Assembly (NCBI RefSeq): GCF_035582795.1
Contig: NC_134373.1
Location: 31,342,501 to 31,406,500 of the forward strand
Length of the DNA: 64,000 nucleotides
Source: Mycteria americana
Taxonomy: Eukaryota; Chordata; Aves; Ciconiiformes; Ciconiidae
Reading direction: 5' to 3'
Every line of letters starts with the position of its first letter. Positions within the stretch are counted from its first letter, which is position 1. This document shows, piece after piece, positions 47,441-61,103 of the stretch. Made by a program: the position numbers and the translations under genes. A model generated the notes under the pieces. The model was not told where the DNA came from. It did not search any database and worked only from the letters and a program-made list of their open reading frames with translations.

Positions 47441-50400
47441 TCCTTCTGCTCCCGCCCATGACCTGGGCCGAGCAAGCCCAGCAGAGCCGCGGGGCATCCC
47501 CACGGGCAGGCGGCCGCCGGCTGCTGCTCCCCCCCAGGACAATGATGTATTTTCCAGATATATTTATTTTCTCTGCCTATGATATTTACTAATTAAAATC
47601 TCTTTTTCCCCTACCAAGTTTAACGTCTTCTGCTGTGCATTTTAGAAACAAGTACTTGATAAGGTGGGAAAAAACAGCTTTTAGTTATGTGACGCACCTA
47701 ATGGTTGGGGTTTTTGAACTGCACGAACATACAGAGAAAGAGGAGGGGTTTATGTGTTGGAGAGCATCTTTGTAAATTATCCTCGACCTGTAAGACTGTT
47801 CAATTTTACTGGAGTTTGTATGCATTTTACTTTTGTAATTTTTTAAATGATTTGATAGAATTTTATTTTAGGGCAAATTCTACTTTTTGTATGCAATATT
47901 CTGATGTGATGTATTTTTGTTTTTAAGAAAATAATGTTGAAACCACTATACACCTGTCAACGTAACACATCCACTGTGTCATTTCGTTTTAAAACTGGAA
48001 TCTGACCATGAAGTGCGTGTTATTTTACGTACTGGTTGTTGCACATTAAAGAAGTTACTCAGATGTGCTGCCATCACTGTTCATTAATTCCAAAAAAACC
48101 AGGGGAATAGTTTATTTCTGCTATAATATCGCTGAAAACCACTGCAGATAGGGCTACGAAATGGGGGTTGCTTAGTCTAAATGAATGTAGCCTCACGCAA
48201 AGCCCAACCCAGCCAACAGAAAAATTTCCGTCGCTTTCAGTGGGGTTTGAGGATGGGGGTCTGGCACTGCTGTTGGACTGAGGGTCCCCGCAGACCGAGG
48301 GACGCAGGGGGTGCGCTGGGACAGAGGGGCCCCCAGCAGGCGGGGGACCGAGGGAGGGAAGGCGCTGGCGGCAGTGGCAGCTCCCGCTGCCCCACCACAC
48401 CGTCCCGACTCTGATCTGACATCCCACCTCCTCTGGGCTCATGGCTCGGGATGCTGCAAGCCGGTTGATTTTGCTGGTTCCTATCGTTAACGTTTCTGTT
48501 TGTGCCTTTGGAAAGGAGGCCCTTCGTAATAACCTTCCTTGTGTTTATTCTGCATTTAATTGAAATGGACCCAACCCAGGATCTCTTGATCCATGTTTAT
48601 TTTCTAGGACCAGCTCTTCAGTAACACCCTGACTACTTACCAGGGTAAGTTTAAAATAGCCTCATGTCCTATTAGTGCTGGGAAGAAATCTGTCAACTCT
48701 TGTATTGTGGAATACGTGGGCCCCACTATTCTTAGCAACAGTCTCTTTCCAAGCTATATATGGGAGCTTACGGCTCCTCTAATGATACAGTTCCTGGTTG
48801 TATTTATCTTTGCAGTGTTACGGAAATCTCCATCCTTGGGGGGATGAGAGCTGATCCATCCCCCATCTCAGATCTCTGGTCCATCTCAGATCCCTGCCAT
48901 AGTTTTGTGTGCTGGTGAACCCTCTCATCCTTTCCCAAAAAGAGTTTTTAACCTGGTTTCTCTTTTATCTTTCCTGTTGTTGAAATCTGCCATCTCCCTG
49001 GCTTATAAATAACATTCATTCTCTCTTTCCTGATCGGCACATCCTTGCTAGGTGCTTGCTGGTGGCTTCCTCTTCGGCCACGCTGGAGCTGCATATGGGC
49101 AGACAGGACCTGTGGGAGCAGCTGGGCTGGGGGCCAGGCTGGGTGCAGGCACTCGGCGTTGTGCCCAGATGTGCCCAGGTGTGGAGGAGCCACTCACAGA
49201 TATCTCGTGTCTAACGGCCGCAGGACCAGCAGAAGCTGGGGAAAAAGTCGGGGCCACTTGTAGATGCCAGGTACGGGTGTTCTGGCATCTCTGGGCTGCA
49301 GCCCAGCGCCAGGGGATGCTGACGTTGGGGAAGAGCAGCAGCAGCACCCAAAAGCAGGTGGGCTTGCCTTGACTCTGCTGCCAGGGGTTGCAAGGGCCGA
49401 GCGGCCGCGGTGCTTTACTTGCTCCAGAAGCATGGTTTGGGCTGCAGCCAGTGAGCTTCGTCGGGAACCAAGGTATTAGCCTTTACCTGACACATGCCAC
49501 TGATGTTACGCTGCACCCACAGCCATTTGAACACAAACTTGCAACCAGGGGATTTTTTTTTTTTTTTTTTTGCTACAACTTGGGCTTGAGCAGGCAGAGG
49601 GGAGGCCCCGGAGCATGCACCATGCCAGGAGTGCTCACGCAAGCTGCCAGGAGCAGCACGCTCTCCTCTCCCGGCACAGCCAGTCACCCAGTGAAGTAAT
49701 CCTTGGATAAGGGCTACAAAACCCACCTTAACTCTTCAGGAGCCAAACCAGCACGGGAGCACGGCCCCATGGTGGTGGGGCAGCCCCCGGGTCGTCCCAG
49801 ACTCTCAACACGAGGCTTTGCAGCAGGTCCCTCAGCCACAGCAAGGTTTCTTTTTGGGAGCTTTCTGCTTTGCTCCATATCTGCAGGCAGGTCCCAGGGC
49901 TGGAGGGGCTCTGCTGGTGGCACCAGGATGGGCTGGACCCTTTTCCTGGGGGCTGCAAGGGCTGTGCCGTGAGTAAGCCTGTCCATCCATCTGTCTGTCC
50001 ATCCATCTGCTTGGCCACGGGCCTACAGCCATGGTAAGTACCCGGCTCAGGCACTAAAAGGCAGTGGGCAGGGGATGCAAACCTCCCCCTGGGCAGCACA
50101 CAGGGAAACGCCGCCTCGGTGGGACCCCGGTGAGCGGGGCTCAGGCGAGCGCAGGCGGAGGAAGCACCGGCAGCTGACGAACTGACCCCACCGTGTCCTG
50201 AACCTCAAACTCTCCCCGGGGCTCTCCTAAACCTGCCTTTGATTGCAGAGCCAAGGGTCGGGATTATGGATGCAGCTTTGCAGTTGAGTTTTGGTGCTGA
50301 AAGAGCATCTCTGGTGGGCAAAGGAAAGGGCGGCTCTTAAGGGTTTGTGGTGAGCGGACGAGCAGCAGAAGTGTGAACTAAAACAGCACAACCTCATACA

Positions 50401-51588
50401 GAAATGACTTAACTGCCACTGAAGTGCAGAAAAGACCATTTTGAGAGAGATTTTCAGAATAGGTCTTAGCCTATGCTAAAGCATCGCAGCTCGTCCTACC
50501 TCGTACACTCCTGTGGTGCTTAATTAAAGATGACTTTATCTTGGCTGGGGTGGGACTGTGGGTGTCTGGGCTGGCGCACGGAAGTGATGCTCGAAGCACG
50601 AGCCCGTAGCTATCAGCTCCAGACCCTCCTTGGCGGGGACTGCCAGGGACCGAGCTGCTCCCCAGGACCGGCTGCCTCTGCCAGGCAGCGAGGTTTGGCT
50701 TTTCCAGTGCCAGAGGAGTGATGGATCAGCAGAAGACAGTCGTAATTGCCAGGAGGCTTTCAGGCAGAAAGCAAGGCTCTTGCTCGTGGACAGGCTGATG
50801 TACGTCAGCATGTAAATTGGGTACAACATAAAAATAATTTCTGCCGAGCTCCTATGAAGAAAGCTATGAACAAAAAAATGTTGTTGCTAAGAAATGTGAA
50901 AACAGAAAACAATAATGTGGCTCCTGCCAGGGTAATAAAAGTGTATCAGCGTTATGCCTGCTCTCTCGTACAGATCGCTTGCTCGTGACAGTAAATTAAG
51001 TACTGCAAAAATGGGTACAGTTTTCTCTGTGGCCATTGATGCTTCACATCATGGAAATATCAAATGTTTCTGAAGGCTGTTCATTACCCTGCACTTGAGA
51101 GGGGAGCAATCCATTGCTGGCTCCATTATTTCCACGACAGCAAGGAAATGACTATGGGAGCTTTAAAAATGAAAGAATACAGCAAGGTTAGATGGATCGA
51201 ACCTCGACAGCCTGTTGCCATTTGCCGTGGTCAATGCTAACCCCAGGTCTGGGAGACACCACACTGTCTCCAGAGTGACGGAAAATCAGGACTACTTTTT
51301 GCTTTCAGCTAATTGCTGGTTCATAAACTGTGAAGTTTGACCTTGAAATCTCTCAAAAAACCCCCCTTATTGTGAAGCATGACAGTGGTATGGCACAGCT
51401 CCTCAGCAGGAGACACCTCTGCCCCAGAGCCAGAAGGAGCTTTAAGCATTCGCCGGATACCAGACCTGCTTCAGCTGGTGCAAGGACCCAGTGAGCTGAA
51501 TCTTCCACGTTCAGTAGAGATACACACCGTGGGGTGAGGGAGGGACGTGGCCACTGTCTGAGGATAGCATGCTGGCGTTTCCTTGTTG

Positions 51589-51614
51589 TCTTTATAGTTT
51601 TAAAACTATAAAGA
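51589..51614. repeat. 26-bp perfect palindrome
   Basis: The half-site TCTTTATAGTTTT is followed directly by its exact reverse complement, with no spacer and no mismatch. It is AT-rich and sits in otherwise unremarkable intergenic sequence. Function unknown. Confidence 0.9.
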
Positions 51615-54600
51615 GCAAACTAATCCTACATGCATTTGAGGTGATGCGATGAGATGGTCAACATAGGGTCAGGCACAACAAAAAAAAATGGTGATAAAAC
51701 TCTGGGTCACAATATAAACCTGCCCTATGAGCACACCAGGGCAAAGCAGGAAAAGGGGAGAGGCTACCCAGCTGCCGACAACCAGCTTCGCATTTTTATC
51801 TCAGCAAAGAAAATGACCTTAGCCTGATTCGGTCCTTTCTCCAGAGGAAAACTCTTTGGTTTGGGGAAAACATAAGCAGACTGAAGGGTTGAAATCCAAA
51901 GACAGGCTGTGTGGCAGGGGGTGTCCTGGGAAATGGGCTGATATTTTACCGTCATAGCCTGATTCTCTCCATATGTGACAATGTAAGGAATTTATTGTCT
52001 GTCCTTACCTCACATGCTGGGGGGGCTGGGGGGGGGTGCAGGGTTGTGTTGCGCTTTTTTTCTTTTGGACACAGGCTTGGGCAGTGCAGAACTCTGCCTT
52101 CCTCTTGGTTAATTTGAATGTCAGCTTTTTAAACAGAAAGCACAATGACAACTCCACGAGTGGCTTTTTATGAATAAGCAAACCAAACCATGTCAAAATG
52201 CATTTCAGCTGTTAGCAAAACAGCATTTTTAATGAATCTCCAAAGCTTTCAGTAATTGAGTTGTGTATTTGAGACCACTTGCTCTCTTGGCTGTACACTC
52301 GAGGGCAAAAAACACACAAGCCGCCACGGGAAGCAATGCTTTTGCAGGAGAAAGTGTTGACTCTTGTGCACGTTGAGGTGGAGCTTGCTCTGCGCTGAGC
52401 TCTGCGCCGGGGTGGCTGCACTGAGTTCATTTAAACTGACTCAGGGACTGTCCCTGAGCTTGGGGACTGTCCCCGTGCCCAGCCGCAGCGGCAGGGCCAC
52501 GCGGGCTCTTACAGCTGAACAAAATGCCCGCATGGGCAGAGGGAAATGCGGGAGTCAGAGCCAGGGCTGGTGGTCACATCATGATGGGGGGACTGGGGGC
52601 ACTGGTGGGGTTAGGGCACTGGTGGGGGTACTGGGCACAGCAGTAGTAGACCCACTTGGGGCTTTTTGTCATCGCTGCAGCCTGACTGCTTTCCGAGGAG
52701 GGTGTCTGCATGATGCTCTGCCCGCCCACCGCTCCAGGCAGCGTATGAGGATCATGTATGAGACAGTTGAAAGCCTTCCTAAAAATCAGGCTGCAGGATA
52801 TTTCTTATTTCTGCGCTATCTGCAGGATGCGGTGCCTGTCCAGAGGAGGAAATTAACTTGGTGTGACATGACTTGCTCTTGATAACGCCCTGGTGCCAAT
52901 ACGCAGCTGCTCAGCCGCTCTGCAGTGGTTGCAGCTCATTCACCCGAGTCCCTGCTCCGGCATTTTCACAAGCACTGATGTTAACTGGGCCAGGCTGCAA
53001 TTCCCTGCCCCTCGTTTCCTCCATAATGCCGAGTGTTGGCGGTGCCGTTGCCCAGGCAAGTGCCCCACTGGCCATGGGCGTTTCCAGCCCTTGATGGAGA
53101 AGAAACACCAGCGAGGGCTTCATTCGGAGGGACGTGGCTAGGACAGGTTCGTCACTGCAACATCTGGCTCAGGGCATCCCTAAAGCATTTATTGCAGGGA
53201 GCTGGGAGGAAGCATGTAGAAATGAACCACAGGGAACCTTCTGCTTTTTTCTTTTCCTCCATTTCTTATACGCAACCTCCTCAGCGCTGCCCAAGGCAGG
53301 TCGGAGGGGGGCCGTGGTGCTGTGGCAGTCCCTGCAGCCCCTGCAGACAGCTCCGCACCCTGGCCCGGGGCCCCACGTTTGCCTGCGCTGCTGCGGGTGC
53401 TCCCCAGCAAAGCCCATGGCAGCGGGTGCTCGCGGCAGCCCACCGCCAGCAGCGCAGCCCTGAGGCTCTGGCTTAATAAAAAGCCGACGGGGAACCTGCA
53501 AGGTAACGGAGTTTTTGCTGTTTCCTACACACAGTTAAGAATTACAGAGGAAAAAGGGTATAGTTGGGATGTGTAGCGAAGGTGAGAGAACAAAATGCGC
53601 TGGGGCTACCAGCGAAACTGTTATGTTAATGAATCAAATTAGCAACTAGAAAAAAAAAAGTTGTGGTAGACAGATTTTAAGGAAATTGGAAATAGGTTCC
53701 AACGTGATACTTTTGCTCTAATTGTGTGCAGAGGTGTCTTGATGCAAAACAAAACCATTCAGAAATGGCCTCTTCGTGTTATCGTGCAAACTAACGGGGA
53801 AAAAAGACCAATGTTATTCACAGCAAGTTTGTTTTTACTGATCTTGTGCCTCTCAATTACTTTTTAATGGTCTGCATTGAAAAGAAATTCCTGTATGCAC
53901 ACTTGAGAATATGAAAACACCCAAATGATAGCTTATGATTTAGTAGGATTAAAGTATTATGTATGCAGGTGTAGCACGTTTCAGGTTATTAGTAATCCAA
54001 TCTATTTTTTATGACATTATGGTGTAATTTTCTGTATGAAACTTCAATATAAGTCTTGAGCTGTATCGGAACATAAACTAAAATGTTCCTGACTGTCACT
54101 TTTCATGGTCTTTACTTTGATTAATAAATGCAACAAGAGCTATAACGTTCTTCAATACGAGGTTACGATCATCCTTCAATCAAAACATGTCCCTCAGCTT
54201 TTTATAACTTTTCACATCAATATGTAAGGCCTGAGAAGGAGCAGCGGCACAATTTCATTGCAACTGAGCATGTACACCTGAAAGGCTCTGCAGGAGACGA
54301 GCGTACTTTTGCTCGCTGCAGCCAGCCAGTCTCCTTGGCACAGTGAGCACTTGTGTCCTTGGAGACTCGGTGCGGAGAGCTGGGGAGCAGAGGTGAGACG
54401 TGTACTGCAAAACTGGACGTGGATTTGGCACCCTGAATTTCAGACAGGTTTGATCTTACCTCGTTGGGCACCTTACTCAGAAATATCATTTTTCAAATGC
54501 ACCCAAAGTTTGGTGTGGAGCTGTACTCCAACATTCACGCTTGTGTGGGAGGGGAGTTGAATCGCAGTGACAGACTTTGGCGTTATGCTCATTAACACAG

Positions 54601-54880
54601 TTTTATAACCACAGAGTCTACAACTCATGACAAATATAATCCAAACTGGGGCCTCAGGATGCAGCTGGAGTGCAGACAGGGAGGAAGGACATATGCTGCA
54701 GCTCCCCATCCCTGCACAAGTGGCTGAGTGAGTTTTGCGTTGCCCTGGGTCCCCAACGCCAGGAGGAAGCTCCTCCACATTCCCTCTGCCCCGTCCTGCC
54801 AGCGCTGCTCAGGAGCCCCGGCCCCACTGCGCATCAGCCACGGAGGGGAAATAACTCGCAGGCTTGCCAGGTTGGTCTGT

Positions 54881-54886
54881 TTTATT
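54881..54886 (-). promoter_or_regulatory. SEMA5B: Candidate distal polyadenylation signal
   Basis: In sense, TTGTACAATGTAAAGAATAA is followed shortly by AATAAAACAG, an arrangement typical of strong vertebrate 3' ends. It is the last good signal on the - strand before the GC-rich spacer. Assignment to SEMA5B is inference from strand and position. Confidence 0.35.
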
Positions 54887-57800
54887 TCTGAATTATTCTT
54901 TACATTGTACAATATATAAAAATACAGAGTACCCAAAAAAAATTCACAGTGTCTAAAGGCAGTGATTACAGTCTAGGTCACCTTTATACTAAAGTACCAT
55001 CAAGTTCGATTGCATAGGAAGGGTGATGTGCCTTCACAACAGAGTCCAATAATACTCTCCAGGTTTTGCTGTTTTGGGGCAAGCATTCTGTGTTCGCATA
55101 ATAATTTCCCACGTATCTGAGATCCAGTATTTGCATCTGTCACTCTCCCACCTCAATTACAAGCTAAATCCTGTCATTTCCATCTCACATACCGTTCATC
55201 CTCCCTAAACCTTCCTCTGTGGGAATGCTCCTAATTAACTGCATCGCTTTTAAGTATGCGCAGGTTGGGATGTTATCTAAGGAGGGGTGTGTGGATGGAA
55301 ACCACACTGTCATGCAGCTGGCTGGCTTTTATGTTGTTTGACATTTTGGTACGAAAAACATTTTTGCTTCATTTATTAATGGCCCATCCACACCGACCTC
55401 TGCTTGATTCTGTGGCACGCGAATAACAGCACCCTGCTCACAGAGGCTTCGGAACTAGAGTACAGTGTTAATACTTTTCACGATCAGATTTGTTTAAAAC
55501 CAAATTGTGGCTGGGACTTGCAGCAAGCCAAATGCTGCTCTTGCAGCCCTGAACCCTCTGGAATAGCAGGGGTGAATTTGCAACTGAGGCTGGAGGCAGA
55601 ACAGAAAGAAATCAAGTTCAAGACCCAAACTTGTGTTGAACACTATTGATCACTTATATTTGTGGCTATCTAAAGAGCAGGTTGCTGGGTTTGCTCCTCC
55701 AGCCAGGACTAATGCAGACACTACAATTTCCCAAAGGGCCCAAAGGAGGAATTTCCATGGAGAACGGCTGAGACTGGATAAGCTCCACAAGGACCCGGCT
55801 CCAGAGGGGCTTCTGTCCAGTTTTGAAGGCTCTGGCAATCAGGCAGCATCAAAATTTGTGGATTTGCTCACCTACCCCAAATCTGCTCTTGAAGCTGCCT
55901 GAAGTTTTCTCCTAACAAGCTTAAGGGGAAGATTCACCTGTACAAGTCTGGGCCCTGGTCACCAGGGCTTTAAAGTGATCCGTTGGAAAAAAATACATCC
56001 TTCCGACCCAATTTACTGGGTATTTCTCTGTTATGCCAGACAGCTCCAAGGCGTGCTGTGCCCTGCCGTGCATGCGGGCTGGCCTGCGGGAGTGGCGGGG
56101 CAAGGAACAGATGCAGAGCCTTGACGGCTAACGCTGGAAGCTCCAGAGACACCCAGGGCACCAGGTGCCTGACTTCCATGGCTTTTTTGGACCCCTCTGA
56201 AGACCAAAAGCCATGGGTTTGCAGGGTTTCTCTTCCCTAAATTTTGTACTAAAACCTCCTAGTGTGACTATAAGGCAAGGCTTATAATGCCGATCAGTAA
56301 CTCAGAAACCAGTTGCTAACTTCTTTAACATGGAAGATGACATTTTTCATGTTCTAATAGATGATGTCTTTTCCTCTAATGATACAATATTTGTTACTGC
56401 TACTTGCTATTTTAATTTTCTTTGCACAATTACTCCCTACTTATAATTACAAAAACAGTAGAGTGATACACATGAGAGATTTGGGAGGCATATTCAGAAA
56501 ATATAAGTAGTAACAAGAATCTTTTTCTTAATCATTCTTAACCAGAATGATTTAGGGGAGAATCAGCATTTCTAACTAGAAAAATCAATTTTATTTTCAA
56601 TTAAAAAATTATATTTCATTTACGTCAAAAGTGGTTTTTTTAAACCTAATGGGAAGGATACTAGATTTTTACAGGTTTTTTTTTTTCACTTTGTCCTTGT
56701 GGAATTTGAATACCAGCACTGCCTTTCTTATTCTAAGTTTCCTCTGCAGGCATTTTGCTAAATATATATATTGTGTGTGTATATATTATAAATATATACT
56801 GTATCTATCCACTGATAGATACACTATTACAAAAAAAGAGTAAGTTGTTACACAAACTTTACATTTACATTTTATATATATATATATTTATATATATATA
56901 ACTCTCCCCCCACTACATTTGGTACAAAGAATAAATCAATCTCACCGGACAGCAATTTCCTCTCCAGGTGGGCTTAACATCAGATTAACACTGGAGGCGT
57001 CACATCGTCTGCATCAGACGTGGACTCCATTCTTACTCTCTGCTGATTTCAAACCAACCATCTAATTTTCTGAACGTAAGGCATTAGGAACAGTGGTGGT
57101 AAGACAATACATATTCTTCTCCTATAGTATCTGTACAGTTCATATATTTAAGAGCAGCCCTGGCTCATATGCTGAACATTCAAGTGCACCTTTAGAGCAA
57201 CAGCACTTCTTACGCTGTTGGTTCATGGCCAAGTGGTTTGCCTGTTAGTGAGCTGCACAAGTTATTTCTGGTGGGTGATAGCTGATCAAGTAAAGCCCGA
57301 CAGCAACTGCACAACACAGCCTGGATAACGCCGTAATGCACGCCCCTTCTGGAGGGAGAAAGGCAGCCACTTCCACGGAAAAAGAAAGAAGAATGGCCTA
57401 ATGAAAGATGTTTCCACTACATACTTGGCTGTAGATTTCCGTAATATTTTACATACTGTATATCTGAATCCTATCCAAAGGGTTTGCGGAGAACCAATGT
57501 CTCTAGACCAACACAGGAACTGCCCAGGGTCCCCCTTCTCTCTCTTAGAAGTGAAAGAAAAAACCCCCATATATATAGCAAGATGAGTCTTTTGGAAAGC
57601 AATGCTCCTGAACTAAATGCATTTCCAGTGTACTGTAAGATGGCCTTAGGAACAGGAAATTTTAGCAAGTTTAACATCCAGCTGCAGGAGCAATTCAAAC
57701 TGCTACAGATATTACAGACCTGATGATCAAGCTGCCAAATTACCTGGATTGCAAGAATATCACTGTACATGGTGTCATTAACCTGCCACACGTTAGAGAG

Positions 57801-60800
57801 CTCATAAAAAAATGCAACCCTCACACCACATTAACATCGTCCTTAAAAAAACCTGCACTCTCATGCAAACATTAATTGAGTAATAAGCGTTCTGATTTCC
57901 TTCCTTCACTCTCTCTCGCTCTCTCCTGGATTCTACTTTCTGCTCGAATGGAGTCTACAGACCCTTGCTGTGATTGCCAATTATATGAAAAAGGGCTGAA
58001 TCCATTTGGATGGCTGGTAAGAAGGAAAGTCTTGATGAAACTATAACCACATGCACCACCCTCGAAGCATCTGCCCTCCGATAGCCTACAAAATATCCAC
58101 CTCCTGAGCGTAATGGCAGTAATGACCTATCTTGGTGAGCTGAACATTTAAATAATTTCAGCTGCTATGTGGCACCTTGGGGAAAAAAAAAAAATCAGTT
58201 TACATCATGTTATTCTGTGAAGCCGAAAATGGAAAAATGTTTAAGCGGGGGCGGGGGGGGGAGAAAAAGAAAGGAAAAGTAGAAAATTAAAATAATTGCA
58301 AGGTTTGACTTGCTTGCGTCCCCCCAAACTCCAGCTGCAATCCTGCCACGTGCATGGTAATTGCAGAATGTGTCGATACAGGGAATCTTCTGAAGGGGAA
58401 GCTCGGAGATGGCTTTAATTTTACAATGGCTAGAGTGATCTTGGGAGCCAATGTTTTCTTCTGAATCACATAAATTAAAGCTGGGAAATCCCATTCTGAT
58501 AGTCTAATGTAATAATTTTCAACCCCTGGGCTACATACGTGCTAGACCTACTTTAAGTGAGGATTTTCAGTGTTGCTGAGGGGGACGCAGAAATTCAGTG
58601 AGACGGGGTGAACTTGTTACGGCCGGAGGCACAAAGGCGTCGCTCCTCAGATGGGGTCTAGGGGCCGGGGAGGAGCCCCCCCGCAGGCGCTGGTACCTGC
58701 TACCAGGGCTCTCCTGCTTCCCCGGCGATCCTGCTTCACTCTGCCGCTCTCGCCACGCTGCGCTGCCGGGCGGGGTTAGGGCCGCCCAGCCGCTGTGCCT
58801 ACTTGGAGGGTTGCAGCAGGCTGCTTCAGACAGAGCTTCGAGGTCTGCATCAGCCCCTGACCCCGCTGCTTCAAATGCAAGTACATCTATTTAAGGGCAC
58901 CTCTCTCTCTCTTCCTCTGTTCCCTCTGTTTCACCTGGGGAGACCAGAGCAGCAGCAGGATGAGCTGCTAAATTAGAAAAACAGCTGCTGGAAATGGTGG
59001 GCACCACTGAGCCTAAGGTGTCCTCGTGGCAGTGTTAATGACCCCGCTTTATTACAAATATCCCTGCAGCCTTCAATCACTGCAAACTGAAGTCGAACAA
59101 AGTAATTTAAAAATGGGAGGCTCCTTTATTCTTGCCTTCTGGTCAACCACCATGACACAGGCTTACAGAGCCATGTTGGCTTTTCCTTGCAGGAAAAGCA
59201 ATATACTTGTCACGAGCAACACAGTCTTTCTTCATTTCCTACCAGCTGCCTACGTGAAAGAGCTGAGCACGCAGCCCAAGCTGGGCTTCCAAACAAGCAA
59301 CTGCAAAGGAACAGCACCGAGAAGCAACTGGTGTCGGCTTACAGCGAAATCTGAAATAAAGCGAAGACAAACGGGACCGCTGGGAACACAGCCGAGCCAA
59401 CGGCCAAGCATGGGCATGGCAATTGCTCAAGTAAGATGCAGACGACAAAGCCAAGCTCAGGACCACGTGGAGCTCATGCGCATTTCGGGGTGTACTTTTA
59501 TCTCATGCTCAGCATTGCGACATTCTAAAATCCTTAGCATCAGGAGTTCATTATAAATATTTAGAAACACTGAATGATAACAGCGGTGAACTTGTTCACG
59601 TTGCTAACACATTGGATGTAATTGTACATTAAGCACCAGCAATAAGTTTCCTTTTTGCCAAACAATTATGTCAGACAAACATCTGGTTGTAGACAACATG
59701 GCTTCTGCATCAAACTAATACAGTTCTTATAGACACAGTCACACACATACACAAAATTACACTTCAAGGCTGGATATACTGTTTAATAATGCTACCGCCC
59801 CAATTTACTTCAATAGCTGCAGCAGCATTTGTTTGTTGGGTTGTTTTTGTTCAGAAAAATTAAAGAAATATTGGCAAACAACGCACATTACTCAGCTGTG
59901 TTACTATTTCATAGAGTACTGACTGGAAGACGCTATAAGAATGTGCAGCAGACTTTCTGGGTCATGTCAGACTATGGAAACATTCCTTACAAAAATACCC
60001 TCCCCCTGCAAAGTCAGAATTATTCACTCTTTGAAAGTAAATGAACTAAAAACCAACAATAAAACAAGAGGAAAAATTAGCCCAAAGCTTGGTGATTTCC
60101 CACAAGAAGAGCATGGCCTCTAAAGTTGCCTTTCCTGGCAGACGCAATCATGATCAAAGCTAGAACAAAAAGAGTTAACACTGTCTCAGAAAAAAAGAAA
60201 AAGGAAGAAAGAAAAAAAGCCCGTGGCTCTTGTGCGGCAATCATCACATCTTTTTTTCCAGTGATATAAACATCTTTGTTTGTTAGGCACTCCAAGTTCA
60301 TGTCTCCGATGTTATTCCAACATTTACTTTTCTCAGTGTCTCACTGCCTGTATAATTTTCTTTTAATTAAGACTGGAAACATTCTGGAAAGCTTCTTTGG
60401 GTAATGCACTTTGTTTGTGTGTTGTTTCTCATCAGCTGAACTGCATATTACCAAAGAAGGCTGCGGAGAGTATTTCCTGTAATATGAAAAGATTCTGTTG
60501 AAGATACAGGGAACACTGCCCTAGAAAGTTACTTTTTTTTTTTTTCCCCAGAAACATAAAAAAAATCCAAAATAAAAAAAGGAAAAGAAAAAGAAAATGT
60601 TCTTCAAGTTGTTGGCACGATGGAGTCCCGCTCGGCCTGTCTCATGAGCTGCGTGTCATCCAGTGCACCATTGCTACCCTGTCTCAGGAAGGATGCTCCT
60701 CACCAGACAGACACCCCTGCCCCAGGAGGCCACCTCTTGCCTTGCTTAGAGTGCACCCGTGTGTCGTGTGCTGCTGCGTGGTGGCCACTGAGCCCAGCAC

Positions 60801-61103
60801 ACAGCCACCTCCTTGACAACGTTGGCCTCGGACAGCAATGCTGATCTTCCAGCCATAAACAGTTGCAGTAGTAAGAGCCATCTCCAGCCAAATATCCACA
60901 AAAGCTCTGCAGAATGGTCCATATGCATTTTTGTCCTTGTAAGGAGATGTGCTGTTTACAAGAAATACAATTAACTAAAGGAAAAAAAAAGACCCTACTG
61001 TACAATATTTACATCTAGAGGCTGGGCCAGTATTTGGTCCATAAAATCAATTTTAAAAAAATTCATATAGGAAGTGATCTAGTCCTGTAGGATCTGTCCG
61101 TCA
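54881..61103 (-). other. SEMA5B: Putative SEMA5B 3' UTR and downstream region
   Basis: Sequence after the SEMA5B stop codon on the - strand. The first kilobase reads like a 3' UTR (AT-rich, no exon-like frames, TGTAAATATTGTACAGTA at about 60998-61015). Several polyadenylation signals follow in sense: ATTAAA near 60360, AATAAA at 59125-59130 and 59048-59053, and AATAAA at 54881-54886. I cannot tell which is used, so the UTR could be 0.7 to 6.2 kb long. A CpG-rich pocket lies at about 58600-58860, a TA microsatellite at 56874-56901 and a G-run at 58245-58261. No other gene is seen. Confidence 0.45.

Larger units (their letters stand above)
41126..54880. other. Intergenic spacer between SLC49A4 and SEMA5B
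   Basis: No spliced or single-exon gene could be supported here on either strand. The left part (to about 44 kb) resembles the introns. From about 44 to 54 kb GC content rises, with small CpG-rich pockets (about 45860-46000 and 53280-53420). Distinct items are the minisatellite (47051-47440), an AT-rich island (47550-48060), a 19-base T run (49553-49571), a palindrome (51589-51614) and G-rich runs (52585-52635). The many overlapping open frames at 45-54 kb follow from GC-richness; none shows a known domain. Confidence 0.7.

Noticed and set aside
46433..47542. 369-codon open frame on the - strand with [14 protein letters not shown] repeats, and a 228-codon frame on + (46896-47582)
   Set aside because: Both are produced by the 15-bp minisatellite, which cannot create stops in any frame. 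No domain, no splice context and no start signal of note outside the array.
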